Virus record (IMG/VR): IMGVR_UViG_3300048837_002296
Span: 1-30,651 of that record
DNA: 30,651 nucleotides
DNA from: a virus
Reading direction: 5' to 3' (one strand)
Of this stretch, positions 14,290 to 22,776 are shown piece after piece. The notes under the pieces are model-generated. The model was given only the letters and a program-made list of their open reading frames with translations. It was not told the origin of the DNA and searched no databases. A program made the position numbers and the translations under genes. Every line of letters begins with the position of its first letter. Position 1 is the first letter of the stretch.

Positions 14290-14718
14290 ATGACCGATAG
14301 CAATACCGACTTCCAGACCTTCCCGCCCGTGCCCCAGGTGGTCACGGTGGCGGGCACCGCGGTGGAACTCACGCCGATCCGCCTGGGCGAGTTGCCGCGG
14401 ATCCTCGCCGCGGTGCGGCCCATCGCCGCCGATCTCTCGGCCGAGCCGGATTGGCTCGCGCTGCTGGCCCGGCACGGCGAGGCGGTGCTGGAGCTGCTCG
14501 CGCTCGCCACCCGGCGCGAGCGCGCCTGGATCGAGGGGCTGGCGCTCGACGAGGCCGTCACCTTGGCCGCCGCCGTGTTCGAGGTGAACGCGGATTTTTT
14601 CGTGCGGCAGGTGGCGCCGAGCATCGCGCAGGTGGGCGAGCGGCTGGCGCCGATCCTCTCGGCTGGGACGATGCCGTCGCCCGGCTCGTCGCCTGCGGCC
14701 ACCGCCACACCGAGGTGA
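14290..14718 (+). CDS. Tail assembly chaperone, gpG-like
   Basis: A 142-aa protein MTDSNTDFQTFPPVPQVVTVAGTAVELTPIRLGELPRILAAVRPIA...ALDEAVTLAAAVFEVNADFFVRQVAPSIAQVGERLAPIL. This is the usual N-terminal pattern of phage tail assembly chaperones that coat the tape measure before tube growth. An upstream ATG (14284) is in frame, but GGGG (14280-14283) is correctly spaced only for 14290. After about residue 125 the zero frame degenerates to a Pro/Ser-rich tail while coding quality continues in the -1 frame, as expected for a lambda G/GT system. The likely slip site is at 14595. Confidence 0.82.
   Translation: MTDSNTDFQTFPPVPQVVTVAGTAVELTPIRLGELPRILAAVRPIAADLSAEPDWLALLARHGEAVLELLALATRRERAWIEGLALDEAVTLAAAVFEVNADFFVRQVAPSIAQVGERLAPILSAGTMPSPGSSPAATATPR
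14595..14601 (+). promoter_or_regulatory. Candidate -1 frameshift heptamer T TTT TTC
   Basis: The zero-frame codons are GAT TTT TTC, giving a perfect X XXY YYZ slippery heptamer. A slip of -1 leads into the frame that encodes GWDDAVARLVACGHRHTEVMGYTLAQ and ends at 14882. GAT and TTT are disfavoured codons in this strongly C/G-ending context, which hints at selection for the run. A slip nearer 14660, where coding quality switches frames, is also possible. Confidence 0.5.
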
Positions 14719-14882
14719 TGGGCTACACGCTCGCGCAAGTGCGCGGCTTGCTGGCCGCCCACGGCCGGCTGGAACGTAGGCAGAACGCCTTGCGGCTGGC
14801 CTTGCACGCGGTGGCGGCCCAGGGCGACCGGGCGGCCATCGAGCGGCTGCAGCGCGACTTGTGGGAGGACGTGCGGCCATGA
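14718..14882 (+). CDS. T-like extension of the tail chaperone (second frame)
   Basis: The -1 frame relative to the chaperone is open from before 14451 to 14882 and carries good coding sequence from about 14660 (GWDDAVARLVACGHRHTEV, then MGYTLAQVRGLLAAHGRLERRQ...LWEDVRP). It is most likely reached by -1 frameshifting to give a G-T fusion that bridges the tape measure and tail tube. A separate start at ATG 14718 (TGATG with the G stop) would give a 54-aa protein; this is the range listed. The conserved-looking residues upstream of that ATG favour the fusion. The stop overlaps the next ATG. Confidence 0.65.
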   Translation: MGYTLAQVRGLLAAHGRLERRQNALRLALHAVAAQGDRAAIERLQRDLWEDVRP

Positions 14883-15520
14883 AACTGACGCTGGCCACCT
14901 CCGGACTGCTCGATCCAAGGAAGCTCTCCGCCTGGAGCGCCGAACGCCGGCGGGCGATCCATGCCGCCGTCGCCAAAGGGATGGTCTCGGGCGGCCGTGA
15001 CGTGCGCGAGGCCGCCCGCGCCCAGATGCGCAGCGCCTTCCAGGTCCGGCGCGCGAGCTTCGTCGCCTCGCTGCAGGCCAAGGTGTTCGACCGCAAGCCC
15101 GAACGGCTGCCCGCCCTGTGGGTGGGAAGTCGAATCCCCTGGCTCGGTATTCACACGCATGGCGGCACGGTGGCGGGCCGGATGCTGATCCCGCTGCTGC
15201 CGGGACGGATCGGCCCCAAGCGCTTCCGTCAGGTCATCGACGGCCTGATGCGCTCGGGCAACGCCTTCTTCGTCGAGAAGAACGGCCGCGTGCTGCTGAT
15301 GGCCGAGAACCTCCGGGAGAACACCGCACAGCTCAACCGCTTCAAGCGCGCCGAGCGCGAGCGCAGCGGCGTCAAGCGCCTGCAGCGCGGCCAGGAGATC
15401 CCCATCGCCGTGCTGGTGCGGCGGGTGGAGTTGAAGCGCCGGTTCGATCTCGCAGCAGGCGTGCAAGGCGCCTTGCCCAAGCTCGCTGCCGCGATCGGGC
15501 GTGAATTGGACAAACTCTAA
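14879..15520 (+). CDS. DUF6441-like minor tail protein
   Basis: A 213-aa protein beginning MKLTLATSGLLDPRKLSAWSAERRRAIHAAVAKGMVSGGRDVREAARAQMRSAF. The basic, helical N-terminal half and the central WVGSRIPWLGIHTHGGTVAGRMLIPLLPG segment match the DUF6441 type found between the chaperones and tape measure of many siphophages. The function is not established; a role in tail completion is usually inferred from position. It is coupled by ATGA upstream and TAATG downstream. Confidence 0.72.
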   Translation: MKLTLATSGLLDPRKLSAWSAERRRAIHAAVAKGMVSGGRDVREAARAQMRSAFQVRRASFVASLQAKVFDRKPERLPALWVGSRIPWLGIHTHGGTVAGRMLIPLLPGRIGPKRFRQVIDGLMRSGNAFFVEKNGRVLLMAENLRENTAQLNRFKRAERERSGVKRLQRGQEIPIAVLVRRVELKRRFDLAAGVQGALPKLAAAIGRELDKL

Positions 15521-18500
15521 TGGCAACCGAGCGAGCCCAGATCCTCATCACCGCCGTTGATGAGACGCGACGGGCCTTCCAGTCCGTACAGGGAAATCTC
15601 GCCCGCCTGCGCGGCGAAGCCGCCCAGGTCGGCCAGGTGCTCTCCCGCATCGGCGGCGCGATCGGCCTTGGGCTGGGGGTGCGCGAACTGGTCGAGGTCG
15701 CCGACCAGTACAAGAACCTGCAGGCGCGCCTCAAGCTCGCGGTCACCTCGCAAGAGGAGTTCAACCGCGCCGACGCGGCCCTCTTCGAGATCGCCCAGAA
15801 AAACCGCGCGCCCCTGGCAGAGACCATCACCCTCTATGCGCGGCTCGCACCCTCGGTGCAGGCGTTGGGGCGTTCGCAGGCGGACGTGCTGGCGGCTACT
15901 GATGCCATCGGGCAGGCCGTGTCGCTCTCCGGCGCATCCAGCGACGCGGCGGCCGGTGCCCTGCTGCAGCTGGGGCAGGCCTTCGCCTCGGGCCAGCTGC
16001 GCGGTGAGGAGTTCAATTCCGTCATCGAGCAGACGCCGCGCCTGGCGCAGGCCATCGCCGACGGCATGGGCGTACCGCTCGGCGCGCTGCGGGCCCTGGC
16101 TCAGGAAGGCAAGATCACCTCCCAGGCCGTGCTCGACGCCCTGCTCAAGGAGCGGACGCGCCTGGCCGAGGAGTACGCGAGCCTCCCCGATACGGTGTCG
16201 GGCGCGCTCACCCGCTTGAAAAGCGCCTTCCAGCGCGCCTTCGGCGAACGCGACGCGAGCTCGGGTGTGACGGCGGGACTGGCGCAGGCGATCCAACTGG
16301 TCGCCCGGCATCTCGAACTGCTGATCGACTTGGCCGGTGTCGTACTGGTCGCCGCCCTCGGCCGGATGGCGGGCGCCTTCGCATCCGGCGTGGCCGCCAC
16401 CCGGGCGGAAGCGGCCGCGCGCCTGGCCCACCTGCGCACGCTGCAAGCCGAGGCGCTCGCCCGGGTGCGTCTCGCCGATGCCGCCTTGGCCCAGGCGCGT
16501 GCACAAGGGCTCGTCACGAGCGCGCTGGTCGCGGAGGCGGCCAAGGCCCGGCTGCAGGCCACTGCCGCCTCCGGTGCGGTGGCCCAGGCGATCGCCTCTA
16601 CCACCGTGTTCGGGCGTGCGGTCGGGCTGTTGCGCGGCGCACTGGCCTTGCTGGGCGGCCCGATCGGCGTGCTGGTCACCGGCGTCACCCTGCTGGGCGG
16701 TGCGCTGTATTCCTCGCGCGATGCGCTGGTGGAGTTCGGCGGGCGTACCGCCTCCATCCGCCAGATCGTCGCGGCGACCTGGGACCTGGTCGTCGAGAAG
16801 GTCGGCGACGTCGTCGGTGCCTTGGGTCGGCTGGTCGGCACCAACGATCTGTCCTGGGCCCGCGTGCGCGCGGCGATGGTCGGCGCGCTGAACGCCATCG
16901 GCACGGCCGTCCGCGCGATGGTCAACGTCGTCATCGGCGCGTTCAACGCCATCGGCAGCGTCGTGGGCATCGCGGCCGCCTTCCTGGTCGAGCGCTTTCG
17001 TAACGCCTTCTCCGACATCGGAGAGCTGGCGAAGGCCTTGGGCCAGGACGTGGCAGCGGCCTTCAGCGGCGACTTTTCGATGCAGGCGCTGCGCGCAGCA
17101 CTCGGCCGCCAGCTCGGCGAGGTGCGGGATTTCGGGAAGGAGCTGGCTGGAGCCGTGCGCGACGCCGTCTCGCGCGACTACGTCGGGGAGGCCGCGCAAG
17201 CCATCGCTCGGCGCATCCGCCCCGAATCAACCCAGGCGGGCGTCTTCGGCCGTCCGCAGCCGCAGGCCTTGTCCGCCCCCGACAAGGCAGGCGAAGCAGC
17301 GAAGCTCGCCCTCGTGCAGGCCCAGGCCGAGGCCGAATTCAAGCTCCTCAAGGACGCGTTGGACCGTCAGGCGCGGGCGCTGGACGCATCCCTCGAAGAC
17401 CGGCTGATCTCGCTCAAGGACTACTACGCGGCCAAGACCCGGATCGAGCAGCAGGAGATCGATGCGGAGATCCGGCGCGTGCAGGTCTCGCTCGCGGAGC
17501 AGCAGCGCCTGCAAAAGACCGGCAAGGACGAACCGGCACGCCTCAAGGCGAAAGCCGAGGTCGCCAAGCTCGAAGCGGAGCTCACCGTCCTCAACAACAA
17601 GCGCGCCGACATCGAGCAGGCCAACGCCAGAGCGGCCGCGCAGGCCGAGCGCGAACTGGCCGATGCCCTGGCCGCCGCGCGCGAGGAGCTGGCCCAACTC
17701 ACCGGCACGGCCACCGACGCCGACCGGCGAGCGGCCATCGAGCGCAGCTATCGGGATCTGCGCGTGCGCCTGGCGGCCGAGAGTGACCCCGATGGCGTCT
17801 CACTCATTGACCGGCTGATCGACGTGAAGGCCGCCCAGGCCAACCTCGCCGTGCTCGAAGCCCAGTGGCGGCAGGTCACCGAGCGGCTGCGAAACGCCCA
17901 GGAAGCCATCCAGATCCAGACCCAGGCGGGCTTGCTCACCGAAGCGCAGGCCCGCCAGCAGATCGTGGTCTTGCAACAGCAGTCGGCGGCCGAGATGCAG
18001 CGGCTCCTGCCCGCGATGCAGCAGGCGGCTGAGGCCATCGGGCCGGAGGCGGTGATCCGCGTGCAGGCCTTCCGCAACGAGCTGGAGCGCACGCGCATCG
18101 TGACCGACGAGCTCGCGCCGCTGTGGAACCGCATCGGCGAAGGCTTCGGGCAGGCCGTGCAGGGCATCGTCACTGGGGCGCAAAGCCTGCGCGAAGGGCT
18201 CTCGAACATCTTCCGCAGCATCTCGGAGGCCTTCCTGCAGCACCTGGTCATCCAGCCCTTCCAGCAGTGGGTGGCGATGCAGGCGCGGATGCTGGCGATG
18301 AAGCTGGGCTTTGCCCAGCAAGAAGCGGCCATCGAGCAGGCCGCGGCCGCCCAGTCGGTGGCCACCAAGCAGGCCGAGACGGCGGCCAAGGTCAGCGCCA
18401 ATGCCGCCGAGGCCGGGTCAGGCGCGGCCGCCTCCCAGGCCGCGATTCCCGTCGTGGGGCCGGGGCTGGCGCTCGCGGCGATGGCGGCGATGGTGGCCGC

Positions 18501-18906
18501 CGTCATGGCGCTGATGGGCAAGGTCAAGAAGTTCGCTGTGGGCGGCTATGTCACCGGCCCCGGCACCTCGACCTCGGATTCGATCCCGGCGCGGCTGTCG
18601 GCCGGCGAGTACGTGGTGCGGGCTGCCGCCGTCAAGCGCGTGGGCGTGGCGTTTCTGGATGCCTTGAATGGCCTCAAGGCCCCGCCCGCGTGGGACGGCC
18701 AGCGCCTGGCCTTGGCCGCCGGCGGCCTGGTGCCGCAAGTGAACGTGCCGCCTGCGCAGCCGCAGGTGCAACAGGCCGTGCGCATCGTCAACGCCATCGA
18801 CCCGGGCGTCACCCACGACCACCTGCAGACCCCCGCCGGCGAGCGGGTGATCCTCAACATCATCGGGCGCAACGCGCGCGCGGTGCGCGCGGCGCTCCAG
18901 GGGTAA
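15520..18906 (+). CDS. Tail tape measure protein
   Basis: A 1128-aa protein that sets tail length and is ejected during infection. Residues ~1-230 form the tape-measure N-terminal domain (LARLRGEAAQVGQVLSRIGGAIGLGLGVRELVEVADQYKNLQARL...SGQLRGEEFNSVIEQTPRLAQAIADGMG). Hydrophobic stretches follow around 265-295 and 365-400 and again near 980-1007 (PVVGPGLALAAMAAMVAAVMALMGKV). Residues ~590-900 are long charged coiled-coil helices. The C-terminal GGYVTGPGTSTSDSIPARLSAGEYVVRAAAVKRVG is a hallmark of tape measures. Its length predicts a tail of roughly 150-170 nm by the usual ~1.5 Å per residue rule. Confidence 0.96.
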   Translation: MATERAQILITAVDETRRAFQSVQGNLARLRGEAAQVGQVLSRIGGAIGLGLGVRELVEVADQYKNLQARLKLAVTSQEEFNRADAALFEIAQKNRAPLAETITLYARLAPSVQALGRSQADVLAATDAIGQAVSLSGASSDAAAGALLQLGQAFASGQLRGEEFNSVIEQTPRLAQAIADGMGVPLGALRALAQEGKITSQAVLDALLKERTRLAEEYASLPDTVSGALTRLKSAFQRAFGERDASSGVTAGLAQAIQLVARHLELLIDLAGVVLVAALGRMAGAFASGVAATRAEAAARLAHLRTLQAEALARVRLADAALAQARAQGLVTSALVAEAAKARLQATAASGAVAQAIASTTVFGRAVGLLRGALALLGGPIGVLVTGVTLLGGALYSSRDALVEFGGRTASIRQIVAATWDLVVEKVGDVVGALGRLVGTNDLSWARVRAAMVGALNAIGTAVRAMVNVVIGAFNAIGSVVGIAAAFLVERFRNAFSDIGELAKALGQDVAAAFSGDFSMQALRAALGRQLGEVRDFGKELAGAVRDAVSRDYVGEAAQAIARRIRPESTQAGVFGRPQPQALSAPDKAGEAAKLALVQAQAEAEFKLLKDALDRQARALDASLEDRLISLKDYYAAKTRIEQQEIDAEIRRVQVSLAEQQRLQKTGKDEPARLKAKAEVAKLEAELTVLNNKRADIEQANARAAAQAERELADALAAAREELAQLTGTATDADRRAAIERSYRDLRVRLAAESDPDGVSLIDRLIDVKAAQANLAVLEAQWRQVTERLRNAQEAIQIQTQAGLLTEAQARQQIVVLQQQSAAEMQRLLPAMQQAAEAIGPEAVIRVQAFRNELERTRIVTDELAPLWNRIGEGFGQAVQGIVTGAQSLREGLSNIFRSISEAFLQHLVIQPFQQWVAMQARMLAMKLGFAQQEAAIEQAAAAQSVATKQAETAAKVSANAAEAGSGAAASQAAIPVVGPGLALAAMAAMVAAVMALMGKVKKFAVGGYVTGPGTSTSDSIPARLSAGEYVVRAAAVKRVGVAFLDALNGLKAPPAWDGQRLALAAGGLVPQVNVPPAQPQVQQAVRIVNAIDPGVTHDHLQTPAGERVILNIIGRNARAVRAALQG

Positions 18907-18909
18907 GCC

Positions 18910-19980
18910 ATGGCCTTGCTCTTCATCGACGGCTTCGACCACTACGACCCGCAGGCGCTGGATCCCTTCGGCGATCCGTGGCTCGCGCGCGGCAAGGCGG
19001 CGTATCTGTCGCCGCAGGCCACGCGCATCCCCGGTCGGCGACCCTCGTCCTACGCCTTGCGTCTGCCGGCAGGTGCCGGCGGCGGCTACGTCAAGAACCT
19101 GGAGACCGGGCGCGCCAGCCTCATCGTGGGTGCGGCGCTGCGCGTGGCGCCGTTCGAGAACACCGGTGAGGAGCCGGTGCTGCTCGGCGTGCGCGACACC
19201 ACCGCGCAGGTGGCCCACCTCGTGCGCATCGGCGAGGACGGCCGGCTCAAGCTCTACCGGCGGACGGGATCGGGGATGAGCGGCTGGGACCAGTTGATCT
19301 CGACCTCGGTCACGACGGCGGCCGTGCGGGGGTGGCACTACGTCGAACTGCAGGTCGTGCAGGGCACGAGCAACGGCACGTTGAACGTGCGCCTCAACGG
19401 CGTGCTCGCGATCACCCTGTCGGCGCAGAACACCACGCAGGGCGGCGGGCCGCTGCTCACCGCCTTCGCAGGCAGCGTGCCGGGCCAACCCTGCCCGGTC
19501 ACCGTCGATGTGGACGACCTGTACCTGGCCGACACCTCGGGCACGATCAACAACACCTTCCTCGGCGACGTGCGGGTCGATGCCTTGAAGCCGCAAGCGC
19601 CTGGGGCGCTGAACCAATGGACGGTCGAGCCCGTGGGGCTGCCCGCTTGGGCCGCGGTGAGCGACGGCGATGAGACGACGGCGCTGCGCGCGGCCACGGC
19701 GGGCCTGCGCCAGACGTTCGACGTCGAGGCGCTGCCCGCGATGACCACCCCGGCGATCCACGGCGTGCAGGTGACCCTGCTCGCGCGCAAGACGGATGCG
19801 GGCACCGGCCGCGTGCGTGGGCTCGTGGCGAGCGGCGCGCAGATGGCGGTCAGCAGCGACATCAACTTGCAAGAGCAACTGGCCTGGCACACGGCGCTGT
19901 TCGAGCGCAACCCGAACGGGAACGTGCAGTGGACGGAGGGCGCCTTCAACGCGGCCGAGTTCGGGCTGGAGTCGGCATGA
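18910..19980 (+). CDS. Distal tail protein with a lectin-like domain
   Basis: A 356-aa protein. The N-terminal part (MALLFIDGFDHYDP...WLARGKAAYLSPQATRIPGRRPSSYALRLPAG) and the strands RGWHYVELQVVQGTSNGTLNVRLNGVLAITLSAQNT and VTVDVDDLYLADTSG look like a concanavalin A/LamG-type beta sandwich, often found in phage tail proteins that bind glycans. The second half (about 225-356) contains WTVEPVGLPAWAAVSDGD and FERNPNGNVQWTEGAFNAAEFGLES. The exact role is unknown; its position after the tape measure suggests the tail tip. The stop overlaps the next ATG. Confidence 0.72.
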   Translation: MALLFIDGFDHYDPQALDPFGDPWLARGKAAYLSPQATRIPGRRPSSYALRLPAGAGGGYVKNLETGRASLIVGAALRVAPFENTGEEPVLLGVRDTTAQVAHLVRIGEDGRLKLYRRTGSGMSGWDQLISTSVTTAAVRGWHYVELQVVQGTSNGTLNVRLNGVLAITLSAQNTTQGGGPLLTAFAGSVPGQPCPVTVDVDDLYLADTSGTINNTFLGDVRVDALKPQAPGALNQWTVEPVGLPAWAAVSDGDETTALRAATAGLRQTFDVEALPAMTTPAIHGVQVTLLARKTDAGTGRVRGLVASGAQMAVSSDINLQEQLAWHTALFERNPNGNVQWTEGAFNAAEFGLESA

Positions 19981-21536
19981 CCGAGCGTGTGCTGGCCGAG
20001 GCTCTGGCAGAGGCCGCCGCCCAACCCGCTGCGATGGCGCAGGTGGTCGAACAGCGTGCCGAGTCGATCTCGCGCGCGGCCTTCGGAGCGCTGGCCGCCA
20101 CCGCCTTCGTCGAGACCTCGGCCCAGCCGCTGCCGGGCGCTCATCTCTCGACGCTGTGGGCCGAGACGCTGGCCGAGCCCGCGCCGCCGCTGCGCGCCGC
20201 CGCCTTGCTCGTCGAGGTGTTGCGCCGCGACACCGCCGCGGCGGCGATGGTCGCAGAAGCGATGGAGGCCTTCGGCGAGACGCCCTGGCCCGAGGCTCCA
20301 CGCGGGGTGTTCGCCTTCCGTCACGACTGGGCCGAGCCCCTCATCGAGCGCCTGCAATGGGCCACCGGCGTGGTGCGCCTCGCCTCGGGCAACGAGGCGA
20401 GGCAGGGGCTGCGGCGCGTGCCGCGGCGATCCCTCACCTACCACGTGGGCCACGGGCGCGCGAGCGACGCGCTGGTGGCCGAGTGGCTCGCCGACCATCT
20501 GGGCCGGCTCGCCTGGTGGCCGCTGCCGCAGCACGTGGTGAGGCTGACCACGGCGGCGGACACCGGCGCGGGGCTGCTTCCGGTGACGCCGGTGGATGAG
20601 GCGGGCTTTGCGCCGGCCGCCGCACAGCTGCGCCTGGAGGAAGACGGCCTGCACTGGCCTGCGGATCGTCGCTTCGCGCTGCTGATGGCCCCGGACGGCT
20701 GGCAGGTGCTGGCGCTCACCGAGGTGGAGCCGGAGCGGCTGTGGCTCACCGAGCCGCTGGCGCGGGCCGTCCCCGCGGGCGCGACCGTCCTGCCCCTGGT
20801 CGAGGGCCTCGCAGTGGAGCCGGCCGAGTTCACGCAGTGGGTGCCGGGCATCATTGCCGGCAGCGTCACCGCGCAAGTCGCCTTCGAGCCGCTGCCGGAC
20901 GAAGGGCGGCTCGACGATCCCTGGCTCGACGGCCTGCCCGTCTGGCCCGACGGCAACTGGCGCGACGACCCCACCCATACGGCGGATGGCGTGGTCACGC
21001 GGCAGGACCTCTCGCCCGCCGACCCCTGGGTCCGCCGTGACGACCCGTGGCCGACGAGCACCTTCCAGCGCCGGTTTCTGGCGGCCGGGCGCGAAGACAT
21101 CGCCCGCTGGCGCGCGCGGCTGTACCGCGCCCAAGGGCGGCTCGGTGCCTGTTGGCTGCCCGACGGGTTGGCCCCGGTGCTGCGCGTGCAGGCCGAGGCC
21201 GAGGTCGAGGCCGGGTACTTGCGCGTGGACGCCGAGGCCGGCGCCGCCTTCTGGCACCGACCGGCCGCCGCGCTGATCCTGCACCCCGACGGCACGCGCC
21301 AGGCCGTGCTCACCGCCACATTCCACAGCGACGATGGCGGCGTACTGGTCTTGTGCTCCGGCCTCGAGGCGCCTGTGCCCGCTGGAAGCCGGGCCATCCG
21401 CCTCGCACGTTGCCGGCTCGACCACGACGCCGTCGATCTGTACTGGCACACCCCCGAGCTGGTCGAGATCCCCCTGACCCTGCGCCGGCTGCCCGAGCCG
21501 CGCGGCAACGATCGCAGCAGCTACACCGCATACTGA
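19977..21536 (+). CDS. Distal tail protein of the gpM/gpL region, unknown fold
   Basis: A 519-aa protein. The N-terminal ~100 residues are helical and Ala/Glu-rich. From ~103 the pattern FRHDWAEPLIERLQWATGVVRLASGNEARQGLRRVPRRSLTYHVG is shared by a class of siphophage tail-tip proteins. Two Trp/Asp-rich stretches (DDPWLDGLPVWPDGNWRDDPTH and DPWVRRDDPWPTSTFQRRF) and a closing beta-rich region follow. I recognise the phage tail family style but no named function. The ATG overlaps the upstream stop. Confidence 0.7.
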   Translation: MTERVLAEALAEAAAQPAAMAQVVEQRAESISRAAFGALAATAFVETSAQPLPGAHLSTLWAETLAEPAPPLRAAALLVEVLRRDTAAAAMVAEAMEAFGETPWPEAPRGVFAFRHDWAEPLIERLQWATGVVRLASGNEARQGLRRVPRRSLTYHVGHGRASDALVAEWLADHLGRLAWWPLPQHVVRLTTAADTGAGLLPVTPVDEAGFAPAAAQLRLEEDGLHWPADRRFALLMAPDGWQVLALTEVEPERLWLTEPLARAVPAGATVLPLVEGLAVEPAEFTQWVPGIIAGSVTAQVAFEPLPDEGRLDDPWLDGLPVWPDGNWRDDPTHTADGVVTRQDLSPADPWVRRDDPWPTSTFQRRFLAAGREDIARWRARLYRAQGRLGACWLPDGLAPVLRVQAEAEVEAGYLRVDAEAGAAFWHRPAAALILHPDGTRQAVLTATFHSDDGGVLVLCSGLEAPVPAGSRAIRLARCRLDHDAVDLYWHTPELVEIPLTLRRLPEPRGNDRSSYTAY

Positions 21537-21538
21537 CC

Positions 21539-22324
21539 ATGAGCGAGGGCCCCCTGTTCGAAGTCGAGCTCTACGTCTTCGAGGGCGCGAGCGGCAGCTT
21601 CTACCTCACCCCGCACGAGTTCGACGTGGAGATCGGCGGCCGGCACTACGAGCAGTGCCCCCTCGAGCGCAGCGCGCTCGCGCTCGGCGCCGAGGCGGCC
21701 AAGTCAGCGCTGGAGTTGAGGCTGCCACCCAACCACGCGCTGGTGCGGCATCTGCTGCAAGCGACCCTCACCGGCGAGGCGACCGCGGTGCGGCTGCGCG
21801 TGGCGCAGCGCGCCGACTGGGACGATGCCTGGTGGCTGTCCGGCACGCGCTGGATGGGCCGCGTGCTCGGGGTGGAGGTGGCCGATGACTCTGCGCGCAT
21901 CCGCTGCGAGTCCGCCCAGGTGAGCTTGAAGCGCATCGGCCTGCGGCGCCTGTACAGCCGTGCCTGCTCGCACGTGTTGTATTCCGCCGCGTGCGGGGCG
22001 ACGCCGATTCTGGCCACCGCCGAAGTGATCCGCTCCGAAGGCCGCCAGGTGGAACTGGCGAGCCTCCCGCCCGAGGTGGCCGGCATGCTCGCCGGCGGCT
22101 GGTTGCAGACGCCGGCAGGCGCGCGCCACATGATCGTGAGCGAATCGACCGCGGGCGTGGAACTGCTCTATCCGGTGGGGCTTGCGCCGCAGACGCCGGT
22201 CGAGCTCGTGGCCGGCTGCGATCACAGCATGCCCACCTGCGCCGCGCGCTTCAACAACCTCAGCAACTTCGGCGGCTTCCCCTTCATCCCGTCGAAGAAC
22301 CCGTTCTCGACGGGCGTCTTCTGA
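21539..22324 (+). CDS. Tail protein of the DUF2163/BR0599 type
   Basis: A 261-aa protein. The N-terminal half (ELYVFEGASGSFYLTPHEFDVEIGGRHYEQCPLERSALALG) and the closing Cys-His-Cys motif CDHSMPTCAARFNNLSNFGGFPFIPSKNPF are characteristic of the BR0599/DUF2163 family, which sits between the tape measure and tail tip in GTA-like and lambda-like tails. In gene transfer agents the corresponding protein is a hub component that may bind an iron-sulphur cluster or metal; that is family knowledge, not shown here. Confidence 0.85.
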   Translation: MSEGPLFEVELYVFEGASGSFYLTPHEFDVEIGGRHYEQCPLERSALALGAEAAKSALELRLPPNHALVRHLLQATLTGEATAVRLRVAQRADWDDAWWLSGTRWMGRVLGVEVADDSARIRCESAQVSLKRIGLRRLYSRACSHVLYSAACGATPILATAEVIRSEGRQVELASLPPEVAGMLAGGWLQTPAGARHMIVSESTAGVELLYPVGLAPQTPVELVAGCDHSMPTCAARFNNLSNFGGFPFIPSKNPFSTGVF

Positions 22325-22342
22325 ACACGCGGAGACTCTCTC

Positions 22343-22570
22343 ATGTGGTACCTGGTCGTCATCGTCGTGGCAGCGCTGGTCTCGGCGGCGCTGGCGCCCA
22401 AGCCGCCCGCTCCCAAACCCGCCGAACTCTCCGACCTCGACGCGCCCACGGCCGAGGAGGGCCGACCGATCCCGGTCGTCTTCGGCGCGGTGCTGCTGCG
22501 CGGCGCCAACGTCGTGTGGTACGGCGACCTGGAGGCCGAACCGATCAAGAAGAAGGGCGGCAAGAAATGA
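22343..22570 (+). CDS. Small tail-region protein with N-terminal hydrophobic segment
   Basis: A 75-aa protein MWYLVVIVVAALVSAALAPKPPAPKPAELSDLDAPTAEEGRPIPVVFGAVLLRGANVVWYGDLEAEPIKKKGGKK. A hydrophobic N-terminal stretch (3-17) is followed by a Pro-rich linker. The segment EEGRPIPVVFGAVLLRGANVVWYGD resembles the start of the gpJ-like tail proteins, so it may be a hub accessory. The ribosome site GGAGA is well spaced. The stop overlaps the next ATG. Confidence 0.72.
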   Translation: MWYLVVIVVAALVSAALAPKPPAPKPAELSDLDAPTAEEGRPIPVVFGAVLLRGANVVWYGDLEAEPIKKKGGKK

Positions 22571-22776
22571 GCATCGACGTCCTCGTCACCATCGCCCACG
22601 TGCGCGCCGCGGGGCTCTGCGTGCACGGCACGCGCACCTGGTTCGCGCGCCAGGGCCTGGACTTCCGGGCCTTCCTCGCCCGGGGGCTTCCCGCCTCGAG
22701 CTTGCTCGCCACCGGGGATGCGATGGCCGCACGCGTGGTCGAGGTCGCGCAGGCCTGCCATGAGGAGCCGCGCTGA
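22567..22776 (+). CDS. Small tail-assembly-region protein, unknown function
   Basis: A 69-aa protein MSIDVLVTIAHVRAAGLCVHGTRTWFARQGLDFRAFLARGLPASSLLATGDAMAARVVEVAQACHEEPR. The motif CVHGTRTWFARQGLDFRAFLARGLPAS is common in small phage proteins located immediately before the tail tip gene; no function is assigned to them. It is coupled by ATGA upstream and TGATG downstream, so it is clearly part of the tail operon. Confidence 0.75.
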   Translation: MSIDVLVTIAHVRAAGLCVHGTRTWFARQGLDFRAFLARGLPASSLLATGDAMAARVVEVAQACHEEPR

